Shown here one piece after another: positions 56,773 through 63,833 of a stretch of DNA of 64,000 nucleotides. Location of the stretch: contig NZ_ATZF01000006.1 of NCBI RefSeq assembly GCF_000428065.1, positions 180,455 through 244,454 of the forward strand. The letters run 5' to 3'. The notes under the pieces are model-generated. The model did no database searches. It saw only the letters and a program-made list of their open reading frames with translations, and was not told the origin of the DNA. How positions within the stretch are numbered: the first letter of the stretch is position 1; each line of letters opens with the position of its first letter. A program made the position numbers and the translations under genes. This DNA comes from Shimazuella kribbensis DSM 45090. GTDB taxonomy: Bacteria; Bacillota; Bacilli; Thermoactinomycetales; Thermoactinomycetaceae.

Positions 56773-56960
56773 AAACGTACACCCTTTCCACAACCAAATA
56801 AAAGTAGTGCATAAATACAAAAAAACCAGATCATAAGTTTTGATAACAAAATTGAAAACGAAGTGTACTCCTGTACCCATAGCGTTATCAACATCGTTAT
56901 TTTCTACTCATGCCTGATCGAATCAGTCACACGTATTAAATATATAATCACACCAAAAAA

Positions 56961-56975
56961 AGAATGCGCTTACAA
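56961..56975 (-). promoter_or_regulatory. cre-like catabolite-response element
   Basis: On the minus strand TTGTAAGCGCATTCT matches the cre consensus core (TGWAARCGNWNNCA) with mismatch in the last positions. It lies upstream of ptsG in an AT-rich promoter region. CcpA control is inferred. Confidence 0.45.
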
Positions 56976-57107
56976 TTATCTCCCTTGTATTCAAATCTCC
57001 AAATCCAAAACATATGTAACATTAAACTATATGAAACATGATAAATCAATAATAAAATCCAACTAATCTCCCTTGCATCTATTGCGTTACATTAGGCAAA
57101 AGGTCAG

Positions 57108-57153
57108 GAGTTCTTGCCACAAATATTGAAATATGATTTTGTTGCAAGAACTC
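57108..57153. repeat. 10-bp inverted repeat with long loop
   Basis: GAGTTCTTGC (57108-57117) and GCAAGAACTC (57144-57153) are exact inverses. The inner CACAAA/TTTTGTT may extend the stem. It could terminate transcripts from the decayed gene or belong to the ptsG leader. Confidence 0.5.
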
Positions 57154-57180
57154 TCATTCGGCTAAGCATATATGTTGAAC

Positions 57181-57390
57181 CTAAAAATTTTTCCTTAGAG
57201 CATCTATTTCTATTTCATATTGTTGAATAGAATCCTCATTATATTCTTTCGTAAGAAATGTTGACCATTTTTTTCAGAAATTCCCAATTGCCATTTTTAT
57301 ATTCTCTGATTCTGTAAATGCGGAATTATACATTTGCATATAGTCAGCCCATGCGTACTGAACCCAATGATAAATATTTTTGAAAACATA
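57181..57390 (-). pseudogene. C-terminal remnant of an unknown gene with an in-frame TGA
   Basis: On the minus strand one frame reads IYHWVQYAWADYMQMYNSAF...MAIGNF, then TGA (57276-57274), then KKWSTFLTKEYNEDSIQQYE...RKNF and TAG at 57183-57181. Composition on both sides of the TGA is protein-like, so this is probably a decayed gene whose 5' end is lost near the threonine aldolase stop. Family unknown. Confidence 0.45.
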
Positions 57391-57398
57391 AGATAAAT

Positions 57399-58427
57399 TT
57401 AATAATTTAGTATTTTTCGGCTGGCTAATAACACTTTATCGATGTCTTTCTTAGTAATGCTATTGTTAGTAACAAATCTAATATTGTTAGGACCAAACGT
57501 CCCCGCTAATATGCCATGTTCTTTTAATTGATGTAAGAAAATCTCCATGGTTTTATTTGAATTAGTGATGTTGATTAAAATAATATTTGTCTCCACTTTA
57601 TTTTCAATTACTATCCCTTTAATATTCAAAAGTCCTTCGGCAAGTTGCTTTGCGTTTTCGTGGTCTATCTCAAGAAGATTTACATTTTCTTCTTCTAGTG
57701 CAATAATACCAGGTGCAGCTAGGACACCAACCTGTCTAAGCCCTCCACCTAAGCGTTTACGCCACTTTCGAGCTTTGAAAATAAAATCAGAGGAACCTGC
57801 AATGATTGAACCAACAGGTGCTCCCAAACCTTTAGATAAGCAAAACTGAACAGAATCGGTATACTTTGCAAATTCTTTCACTGGGATTTGAGTAGCTACA
57901 GAAGCATTAAATAATCGTGCACCATCTAAGTGAACAGGTATACCATATCTTTTGGCTATTTGATAGATATTTTCCATATTTCCGGGTGGAATAACAGCTC
58001 CACCTGCTTTATTATGCGTGTTTTCTATGCAAATAAGACCAGTTTCAGGCTCATGGATATCATTGCCCCGGATGGCTGCTTCTACATCACTTGGTTTCAT
58101 AGCACCACGTTCACCAGCTAAGGTCTTTATTTGTACTCCAGCAAATACAGACAATGCTGCAGCTTCGTAAAGGAATAAGTGCGCTTGGGCTTCCATTATT
58201 ACTTCTTGGCCAGGCTTACAGTGTACTAATCCCGCTATTTGATTTCCTTGAGTACCACTTGTTACAAATAAGGCAGCTTCCTTTCCAAGTATTTTAGCTG
58301 CGATTTTTTCTAGCTTGTTTACTGTTGGATCATCACCGTAAACATCATCCCCTACTTCAGCCTCGTACATCGCTTTCCTCATCTTTTCGCTTGGCTTTGT
58401 CACTGTATCACTACGAAGATCTATCAC
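57399..58427 (-). CDS. ltaE: Low-specificity L-threonine aldolase
   Basis: This PLP enzyme cleaves L-threonine or allo-threonine to glycine and acetaldehyde. The 342-residue protein starts MIDLRSDTVTKPSEKMRKAM and has GDDVYGDDPTVN. The PLP lysine is in FCLSKGLGAPVGS, with the aspartate in VHLDGARLFN. It is divergent from an Xre-cupin regulator, with a perfect palindrome between them. Confidence 0.93.
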   Translation of the reverse strand: MIDLRSDTVTKPSEKMRKAMYEAEVGDDVYGDDPTVNKLEKIAAKILGKEAALFVTSGTQGNQIAGLVHCKPGQEVIMEAQAHLFLYEAAALSVFAGVQIKTLAGERGAMKPSDVEAAIRGNDIHEPETGLICIENTHNKAGGAVIPPGNMENIYQIAKRYGIPVHLDGARLFNASVATQIPVKEFAKYTDSVQFCLSKGLGAPVGSIIAGSSDFIFKARKWRKRLGGGLRQVGVLAAPGIIALEEENVNLLEIDHENAKQLAEGLLNIKGIVIENKVETNIILINITNSNKTMEIFLHQLKEHGILAGTFGPNNIRFVTNNSITKKDIDKVLLASRKILNY

Positions 58428-58466
58428 GATTAGTCCTCCTCATTATTGTTTATAATAATGTAAAAT

Positions 58467-58482
58467 GTATAATATATTATAC
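58467..58482. promoter_or_regulatory. Perfect 16-bp palindrome between ltaE and the Xre-cupin gene
   Basis: GTATAATATATTATAC is a perfect inverted repeat overlapping likely -10 sequences for ltaE. It is a candidate operator for the adjacent regulator. Confidence 0.45.
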
Positions 58483-58586
58483 AAGTATAAAATCAATTTA
58501 TAGATGGATCAAGTATTCGTTACCTGCGTTTACGATATCAGCACAAGAGAAGGAAAATATACATTATTATAGAAAGGATTTTCACA

Positions 58587-59147
58587 ATGAACCATCATCG
58601 CTTAGGACAAACCGTATTAGGTTATCGTCGAAAGAATGGGATGACCATTCGCGAGTTCGCAGAATATGCAGGGATCAGCACTTCGCTTATTAGTCAAATA
58701 GAAAGAGGACAAGCCAACCCCTCTTTAAGTGTTTTAGAATTAATTGCAAAAGCATTGCGAGTACCTCTGTTTTCCCTCTTCATTAATGAAATTGATACAG
58801 ATTCACTTATTTCAAGAAAACAGGATCGAAAGAAAGTGTTTCGTGAAAATAGTGATCATATTGTCTATGAGGTATTGACTCCAGATTTTATGAAAGCAAA
58901 TATCGAGATCTTAATGATGGATTTAAAGGCAAACTCAAACACAACAGAAGGGCATTACATACATAACAATAAAGAAGAGATTGCCGTTATCATGAAAGGA
59001 CATGCTTATGTCGAACTGGAAAGTACCGAATATTTACTAAATGAAGGAGATGTCGTACGTATTCCACCGAATATAAAGCACCGTTTTCTGAACAAAAGTG
59101 ATGAACCAAATCATATTTTATTTGTACTAACTCCATCGTTAACGTAG
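58587..59147 (+). CDS. Xre-family regulator with C-terminal cupin domain
   Basis: The 186-residue protein has an HTH at about 8-62 (LGYRRKNGMTIREFAEYAGISTSLISQIERG) and a cupin effector domain at about 105-182 (HYIHNNKEEIAVIMKGHAYVEL, GDVVRIPPNIKHRF). Such regulators often sense amino-acid or polyamine metabolites and control adjacent catabolic genes. AAAGGA precedes ATG by eight to nine bases. Divergence from ltaE makes threonine/glycine metabolism a reasonable, unproven, target. Confidence 0.88.
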   Translation: MNHHRLGQTVLGYRRKNGMTIREFAEYAGISTSLISQIERGQANPSLSVLELIAKALRVPLFSLFINEIDTDSLISRKQDRKKVFRENSDHIVYEVLTPDFMKANIEILMMDLKANSNTTEGHYIHNNKEEIAVIMKGHAYVELESTEYLLNEGDVVRIPPNIKHRFLNKSDEPNHILFVLTPSLT

Positions 59148-59257
59148 AGGTTCTGGTAACTTAAATCTAATCTCTCCATAAACTTCTCAATCGGAATAAA
59201 AACTTCACCATGCTTTTCTATGATCTTCTTATTGGCCCAGTGATATGGGGGGTAGTC

Positions 59258-59314
59258 CGAGATAACTCCAAAAGCGGCACGATAGATACATATATTTTCC
59301 AGTGTGGCCCCTCA
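59258..59314. repeat. Inverted repeat A, left arm (57 bp)
   Basis: It begins CGAGATAACTCCAAAAG and ends AGTGTGGCCCCTCA. The inverse copy at 62136-62192 has the same length with six mismatches clustered in the middle. Both contain the potential peptide GPHWKIYVS. Confidence 0.85.
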
Positions 59315-59507
59315 TTCCTCGAATCGTTCACGCGCCCTAGGAAGATACGTGTAAAAATAGGACATAGCCTAGGAATATTTCCCAAAGTGGCACTTCAATG
59401 TGCGAATCGGTGCCGTACCAGCGAAAATGTCATTACCCGCAAAGTAGATTACATATATTAACATCTAGATTGCACCTCGTGACAGCAACACTGTTAACGT
59501 ACAGGTA

Positions 59508-59541
59508 ATCTGATATATTGTGTCTAAGAAATGTCTAAACG
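59508..59541. repeat. Inverted repeat B, left arm (34 bp), with paired 7-bp iterons
   Basis: Identical in inverse orientation to 61736-61769. It contains TGTCTAA-GAAA-TGTCTAA, a direct repeat with 11-bp period, followed by ACG. Confidence 0.85.
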
Positions 59542-59591
59542 GGGTGGAGGTAGCGAAGCTCAATTTTGCCGCCATCTGTCCAATAAATGGA

Positions 59592-59630
59592 AAAATGACT
59601 TGAGATTCATTTAAAAGCCCAAGTCATTTT
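59592..59630 (-). terminator. Terminator after the integrase remnant
   Basis: AAAATGACTTG pairs perfectly with CAAGTCATTTT and ends in TTTTT on the minus strand, ten bases after the integrase stop. Confidence 0.75.
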
Positions 59631-59639
59631 ATAATCTAT

Positions 59640-59783
59640 CTATACAGGAAATTCGGGGATTACACGTTCATACTCCCCCTGTGCCTCTGCAATAGCAAGC
59701 TTCGAATATACTTCAAGCGATTGACGGCTTGCATGTCCTGAATAAGGTTGAATAAGCGCATCGTCAATTCCTTGTTTTTGGGG
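59640..59783 (-). pseudogene. C-terminal fragment of a tyrosine integrase
   Basis: The minus-strand frame of 47 codons encodes [20 protein letters not shown] followed by [17 protein letters not shown], ending EFPV and TAG. SGHAS supplies the last active-site histidine and VYSKL the catalytic tyrosine of phage-type integrases. The frame is closed upstream by TGA (59786-59784), and the first two thirds of the protein are absent. A terminator follows. It marks the remains of an integrated element. Confidence 0.75.
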
Positions 59784-59807
59784 TCACCGTACCCAAAGAA
59801 GAAAAAT

Positions 59808-59832
59808 ACACGTTAAGACATATTTTGGACAC
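59808..59832. repeat. Third, diverged copy of the iteron pair
   Basis: ACACGTTAAGACATATTTTG followed by GACAC resembles 61732-61756. The similarity extends left through GAAAAATACACGTT. It lies just upstream of the integrase remnant. Confidence 0.65.
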
Positions 59833-59898
59833 ATTTTAACCGACTACCTACACGTTAAGGTAAATAGTCGGTTGTTTGTATTATTACTCACTTTTTAT

Positions 59899-60033
59899 TT
59901 ACATTCTTTTTTGGGGTAGTGACAGGGTTGCTGCTCTAGTCCGCAAGATCATTTCCAATTGTTGGGCAAATTAGGGTTCGTTTGCTGGTTTTGCCCCTAC
60001 TAAATCCTTGTTTTTCCCCTTACGCCCAATCTT
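59899..60033 (-). pseudogene. Decayed small gene, unknown
   Basis: The minus-strand frame reads REHGVKIGRKGKNKDLVGAK, PANEP, then TAA (59973-59971), then FAQQLEMILRTRAATLSLPQ, KRM and TAA. The composition is coding-like but interrupted. No family is recognised. Confidence 0.35.
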
Positions 60034-60119
60034 CACTCCGTGTTCCCTCTATTTCTCCCATTTGTTTAAGTGATTTCATTCACAATATTTCAGTGAAAAA
60101 TCGAACTTCTTATTAATTA

Positions 60120-60326
60120 CTACTTCATAATAAATGCAATAACCCCTACTATAATACACAGAATTCCACTTAAAAATTGTCCTAATCCTGATGCTTCTCC
60201 CATTAGTATTAAATTGAATATGTTCTTACTCTTTCGATTTTTCCCAAATAAACCATTGTCTGTTCTCATACGATAAATTCCCCAGACTATTAAAATTACT
60301 CCAAAAATAAATAATATAATAAGCAT
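60120..60326 (-). CDS. Small membrane protein, 68 aa
   Basis: Two hydrophobic segments (about 2-17 and 46-66) flank a basic loop with GKNRKSKNIF. GGAGG precedes ATG by seven bases. It stands downstream of the Xre/membrane-protein pair on the same strand and may be cotranscribed. Function unknown. Confidence 0.6.
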   Translation of the reverse strand: MLIILFIFGVILIVWGIYRMRTDNGLFGKNRKSKNIFNLILMGEASGLGQFLSGILCIIVGVIAFIMK

Positions 60327-60374
60327 TTATGTTCCTCCGTTGTTTGTTTAATATGTGCATCTTTATGAAATGTA

Positions 60375-60578
60375 TTATTTGTCATCTTCATCAAACATAA
60401 AAGTTTCTTCAATTGATAAATTAAAAACTGAAGCTATTTTATACGCAAGTAGCACAGATGGATTATACTTTTGTTTTTCTAATGAGATGATTGTTCTTGA
60501 AGATACACTTACTTTATCAGCTAATTCTTGTTGTGTTATTCCGTGTTCTACTCGTAATTCTTTTACTCTATTTTTCAT
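60375..60578 (-). CDS. Small Xre-family regulator, 67 aa
   Basis: This compact single-domain HTH (KNRVKELRVEHGITQQELAD, then SVSSRTIISLEKQKYNPS) is of the YgzD/YvaO-like kind usually encoded with a small membrane protein. ATG at 60578 follows AAGGTGG by five bases. It starts 14 bases after the membrane-protein stop, so they form an operon. The tandem repeats upstream of the operon are candidate binding sites for it. Confidence 0.85.
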   Translation of the reverse strand: MKNRVKELRVEHGITQQELADKVSVSSRTIISLEKQKYNPSVLLAYKIASVFNLSIEETFMFDEDDK

Positions 60579-60592
60579 AAATCCCACCTTGA

Positions 60593-60991
60593 TTAAAGGA
60601 CATGATTATAATATTTTCTAGAACCAAATTCACTAATTATTAAAGATATTAAAACAATTAATAATGCAGTATTTGTAGGGATTACCACAAAATTAGTTAA
60701 AAACATAATAATTAAAATTTCATACATCAAAAAACGAATTAAAAAGTGAGCAACTTTTCCATCAATTAAAATATCTCTTTCATCATATTCCTTTGACATT
60801 TCCTTTTCTAATAATTTGTTATTGCGGGATTTAAGGTAAGAAATTATTGAAATTAACAAAATTATTCCACCTATGAATAACATGACATGACCAAAATTAA
60901 ATCCTTCTGATGTATCGAGATTTATTTGAATAAACCCCAATGCCATTAATAAGGTTGAGTATAAAAGTCGCTGTATGAATAGATTTTTCAA
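60593..60991 (-). CDS. Membrane protein with four predicted segments, paired with Xre regulator
   Basis: The 132-residue protein has hydrophobic segments at about 8-22, 33-50, 84-102 and 106-122. The cytoplasmic loop LLEKEMSKEYDERDILIDG carries the DER motif seen in small DUF2178-like partners of Xre regulators. The start is TTG at 60991, with AGGAG upstream. The five-copy 16-bp repeat begins 24 bases upstream of the start. Confidence 0.75.
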   Translation of the reverse strand: MKNLFIQRLLYSTLLMALGFIQINLDTSEGFNFGHVMLFIGGIILLISIISYLKSRNNKLLEKEMSKEYDERDILIDGKVAHFLIRFLMYEILIIMFLTNFVVIPTNTALLIVLISLIISEFGSRKYYNHVL

Positions 60992-61014
60992 ATGTACCTC
61001 TCCTAACTAATTCC

Positions 61015-61094
61015 ACATGAAGTTGACTTCACATGAAGTTGACTTCACATGAAGTTGACTTCACATGAAGTTGACTTCACATGAAGTTGACTTC
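61015..61094. repeat. Five perfect tandem copies of a 16-bp unit
   Basis: ACATGAAGTTGACTTC is repeated five times head to tail (61015-61030, 31-46, 47-62, 63-78, 79-94). Each unit contains the imperfect palindrome GAAGT-TG-ACTTC and a TTGACT -35-like hexamer. The array lies immediately upstream of the membrane-protein/Xre operon. Confidence 0.95.
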
Positions 61095-61199
61095 ATAATA
61101 ACCTTTTTCAAATCAAATATCAAATGGTAAATAATAGTGCTTTAAGTAGCGGAATATTTCATCATTTGAACAATTTTAGTTTTAATAGTGTTCAACTAA

Positions 61200-61488
61200 A
61201 CTACCTTACCAGAGCATCGGGAAGCGATTCTAAAACAGAGGAAAAAAGCGAAAAAGTTTAAGCCGCCAGAGATAGACAGAGCAACAATGGCAGGATATAG
61301 CTTACATCATCGGGGAAGCTGTAGAATATGAACAGCCAATAGTAGTTACATATGCAGGAGAATATGAGGAACTAGCCTTTTGCGGATATGTTGATAAAGT
61401 AGATCCTCAAAAGTATTTACAACTGAGCAACGGAAACCAAACGAAGAGAATACCATTCACCAAATTATTAGCTGTTGATTGGCCATAA
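61200..61488 (+). pseudogene. YolD-like protein, frameshifted and 5'-truncated
   Basis: The first frame encodes LPEHREAILKQRKKAKKFKP, PEID. A one-base shift near 61275-61280 leads to EQQWQDIAYIIGEAVEYEQP, then YAGEYEELAFCGYVDKVDPQ and IPFTKLLAVDWP, stop TAA. YolD proteins accompany UV-damage-type Y-family polymerases on phages and integrative elements. The N-terminus is lost, and no polymerase gene is nearby. Confidence 0.75.
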
Positions 61489-61695
61489 AGAGAGTTGTTG
61501 CCCGGGATCGAAGTTCAGCCGAAAAGCTTTATGTGTCATCACTGTACCAGCTAACTGCAAGCCGTCCACCACTATCACATGATCAAATGACACCTGCACA
61601 TTGCGCGAGGTTACAGCCTCAATACGAGCGGATACATTTTCATATAGAGTACCTTCTTTACCATGCCAGATATCGTTTATTTGAAGCTGTTCCAT
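61468..61695 (-). CDS. Hypothetical small protein, 75 aa
   Basis: Not recognised. It starts MEQLQINDIWHGKEGTLYEN and is predicted beta-rich and soluble, ending LSLWPINS. AAGGAG precedes ATG by seven bases. Its end overlaps the YolD remnant end by about 20 bases on the opposite strand. It is divergent from 61829 across the iteron site at 61736-61769. Confidence 0.55.
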   Translation of the reverse strand: MEQLQINDIWHGKEGTLYENVSARIEAVTSRNVQVSFDHVIVVDGLQLAGTVMTHKAFRLNFDPGQQLSLWPINS

Positions 61696-61735
61696 TTGGT
61701 CGCTCCTTCGATCGTATCATTTCGGGAAAAATACA

Positions 61736-61769
61736 CGTTTAGACATTTCTTAGACACAATATATCAGAT
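61736..61769. repeat. Inverted repeat B, right arm, between divergent genes
   Basis: Exact inverse of 59508-59541. Located between the starts of 61468-61695 (minus) and 61829-62122 (plus), so a shared operator or origin-type iteron site is plausible. Confidence 0.8.
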
Positions 61770-61828
61770 ATTGTACACGTTAAGGATCGTGGTAAACTCT
61801 TTTTATATCATTGGAGGGAGTTTACATA

Positions 61829-62122
61829 ATGCGTGAAGTATATCCGGTTAAATACTATAGCAAAAAAGGCTTTGTAGAACGCACGATAGAGATCAATGAG
61901 GAAGACTTAGAAGAAATCATTGAGGAATATTTATTGAGGCATGCTAAGTTTGATTTTGATGAGATCGAATTGGTGAACAACCGACCTTTCAATATATGGC
62001 TTCACGCTAAATGCAGAACATTTCTTCCTGAAGAAGATCCAGAGTTAAGTGAAGCATATGCTGATGCAGATATTGAGATTGAAAGAGACTATGACGGGAA
62101 CCCACTTATAGGTGGTGTGTGA
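61829..62122 (+). CDS. Acidic hypothetical protein, 97 aa
   Basis: Not recognised. It starts MREVYPVKYYSKKGFVERTI and is strongly acidic (INEEDLEEIIEEYLL, FLPEEDPELSEAYADADIEI). ATG at 61829 has GGAGG ten bases upstream; an in-frame TTG at 61811 precedes the SD and is rejected. Repeat A lies directly downstream. Confidence 0.6.
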   Translation: MREVYPVKYYSKKGFVERTIEINEEDLEEIIEEYLLRHAKFDFDEIELVNNRPFNIWLHAKCRTFLPEEDPELSEAYADADIEIERDYDGNPLIGGV

Positions 62123-62134
62123 ACGTTTCGCACA

Positions 62135-62317
62135 TTGAGGGGCCACACTGGAAAATATATGTATCTGTATGGCCACTTTTGGAGTTATCTCGAACTGGCA
62201 GAAAAACGCGGATTTACAGCGTTAAGCCACTCACACGAGTGGTATTTTTTATGTTCTGGAGGTGGTGACAGTGACGTTATAGGGTATCTATCAGTGGAAA
62301 GCGACGAGTTTTTATAA
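62135..62317 (+). CDS. Doubtful small ORF overlapping repeat A
   Basis: Sixty codons from TTG (LRGHTGKYMYLYGHFWSYLE...) to TAA. No SD is present, and the first third lies in the inverted repeat. The alternative frame GPHWKIYVS is better conserved between the two arms. Coding status uncertain. Confidence 0.2.
   Translation: MRGHTGKYMYLYGHFWSYLELAEKRGFTALSHSHEWYFLCSGGGDSDVIGYLSVESDEFL
62136..62192. repeat. Inverted repeat A, right arm (57 bp)
   Basis: Inverse of 59258-59314, with differences clustered in the middle. Confidence 0.85.
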
Positions 62318-62363
62318 CGTTAATCGTCCTGTAAATGATGTGTTTCAGTCGTGATCAAACCAA

Positions 62364-62396
62364 ACTCGTCACATTCTCCTATAGAATATGACGAGT
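62364..62396 (-). terminator. MerR-gene terminator
   Basis: ACTCGTCA pairs with TGACGAGT, with inner CATTCT/AGAATA, directly after the regulator stop. Confidence 0.75.
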
Positions 62397-62400
62397 CTCA

Positions 62401-62766
62401 TTATGAATCACTCTTTTTAATTTGGTTGATTTGCTTTTCCAATCGCTTTTTAACAGTATTCAATGTATCTATGTTTCTGTTGACTTCATTCAATCTTTCT
62501 TCATAAACCTCCAACGTTTCTTCGCAAAGATACTCGTAATCAGGATAGACAAAGTTATCATGACAATTTAAGACTCCTCTTATCTGATCTGTAGTTAGTC
62601 CTAAACCCAAATAAATCTGGATGATTTTAATACGATCAATGGCAGATTCATCAAAATCTCGATAACCATTCTCAAGGCGAGTAGCAGTAATTAAACCTTT
62701 CTTTTCATAATGCCGGATAGATCGAACGCTGACACCAGTCCTTTTTGACAATTGGCCAATTTCCAT
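62401..62766 (-). CDS. MerR-family regulator
   Basis: The 121-residue protein has the winged helix IGQLSKRTGVSVRSIRHYEK, then GLITATRLENGYRDFDESAI, and the dimerisation coiled coil (EETLEVYEERLNEVNRNIDTL). It lacks a long effector domain and belongs to the short class. ATG at 62766 is conventional for the family (MEIGQLSKRTGVS); GGAGAG is about a dozen bases upstream. It is divergent from the dehydrogenase gene, whose promoter contains a dyad of MerR type. Confidence 0.88.
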   Translation of the reverse strand: MEIGQLSKRTGVSVRSIRHYEKKGLITATRLENGYRDFDESAIDRIKIIQIYLGLGLTTDQIRGVLNCHDNFVYPDYEYLCEETLEVYEERLNEVNRNIDTLNTVKKRLEKQINQIKKSDS

Positions 62767-62841
62767 TAGAAACGTTTCTCTCCTTGTAAGCACTCATTAA
62801 TATTTAGTTTTTTACATGATACCAGAAATATTTTGTTGCCC

Positions 62842-62855
62842 TGACACTAGTGTCA
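62842..62855. promoter_or_regulatory. MerR-type operator in the 62900 promoter
   Basis: TGACACTAGTGTCA is a perfect 14-bp palindrome. It lies between TTGTTG and TACTTT elements, where MerR proteins bind to realign the promoter. Confidence 0.6.
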
Positions 62856-62899
62856 TACTTTAGAATTCATTTGTAAACACATTTGGAGGGATGGATATC

Positions 62900-63817
62900 A
62901 TGAATCATACAAGAAAAGGCCAAGTAAAAATATATAATGACAGTGGTAAAGAACGTACACCTATAACAGTTTTGGGATTAGGTCCAATGGGCCAAGCATT
63001 GGCAGGAGCTTTTTTAAAAAATGGTCATCCTACAACCGTATGGAATCGTACTGCTGAGAAAGCAGAGAATCTTGTTAAGCGAGGCGCCGTTTTGGCAAAT
63101 ACGGTTACGGATGCAGTCAAGGCTAGTCCTTTTATAGTTATTTGCGTGATGGATTACGATGCAACACAAGCCATTCTCAAACCAGTAGGTAATGATCTAA
63201 AAGGACTAACCCTTGTGAATCTTACAACCAGTTCGCCAGAACAAGCACGTCAAACGGCTGTGTGGGCTTCTGAGAATGGATTTGGCTATCTTGATGGAGC
63301 AATCTTAACCCCGCCCGTAAATATTGGGACTTCTGATGCTCACATCCTATATAGTGGGATAGAAACAGTCTACAATACCCATCAGAAAACTTTGGCAAGT
63401 CTGGGCGGTACTGCTACATATCTTGGTACAGATCCTGGAAGAGCTTCCGCCTATGATATTTCTTTACTTGATTTTTTTTGGACATCCATGAGTGGCTATA
63501 TTCATGCACTCGCAGTTGCCAAATCAGAGAACATCACGGCGAAGGATTTCGTTGGATATGCCCAAGAGCTCATAACAACATTTCCATACATTTTGACTCA
63601 TTTTGCAGATGATGTGGACTCAGGTCGATATCCAGGGGAAGAATCCAATATTACCTCAGCTAAAGCTGGGATGGAGCGTATTATTCATACTTCCCAAGCA
63701 CATGGAATCGATGTCAGTGTACTTAGTGCTGTCAAGGCGATTGCCCAAAAGGCAATTGATGAGGGACATGGTACCGATGGGTTTTCTCGGCTAGCTGAGG
63801 TAGTTACTCGTTCATAA
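62900..63817 (+). CDS. NAD(P)-dependent 3-hydroxyisobutyrate dehydrogenase/imine-reductase-type protein
   Basis: The 305-residue protein has the Rossmann motif VLGLGPMGQALAGAFLKNGH (residues near 25-45) and the beta-hydroxyacid dehydrogenase layout. The region GGTATYLGTDPGRASAYDIS, where the catalytic lysine of hydroxyacid dehydrogenases would stand, has no lysine. That favours the imine-reductase-like subgroup. ATG at 62900 follows GGAGG by ten bases; ATG 62891 is too close. MerR regulation suggests induction by a small molecule. Substrate unknown. Confidence 0.85.
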   Translation: MNHTRKGQVKIYNDSGKERTPITVLGLGPMGQALAGAFLKNGHPTTVWNRTAEKAENLVKRGAVLANTVTDAVKASPFIVICVMDYDATQAILKPVGNDLKGLTLVNLTTSSPEQARQTAVWASENGFGYLDGAILTPPVNIGTSDAHILYSGIETVYNTHQKTLASLGGTATYLGTDPGRASAYDISLLDFFWTSMSGYIHALAVAKSENITAKDFVGYAQELITTFPYILTHFADDVDSGRYPGEESNITSAKAGMERIIHTSQAHGIDVSVLSAVKAIAQKAIDEGHGTDGFSRLAEVVTRS

Positions 63818-63833
63818 ATATTTATAAGCTTAG

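Larger units (their letters stand above)
59148..59591. other. Gap with inverted-repeat arms and no intact gene
   Basis: It contains the left arms of two inverted repeats (59258-59314 and 59508-59541). Minus-strand frames are broken by stops (for example AGNDIFAGTAPIRTLKCHFG then TAG), suggesting decayed coding sequence. Confidence 0.4.

Noticed and set aside
56773..56880. N-terminal extension of PtsG
   Set aside because: The extra residues are not in the family. GTG 56772 with AAGGGTG starts exactly at the conserved [13 protein letters not shown].
61015..61094. CRISPR array hypothesis for the five tandem repeats
   Set aside because: The 16-bp units are contiguous with no spacers and no cas genes occur in the window. 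Operator or satellite repeat fits better.
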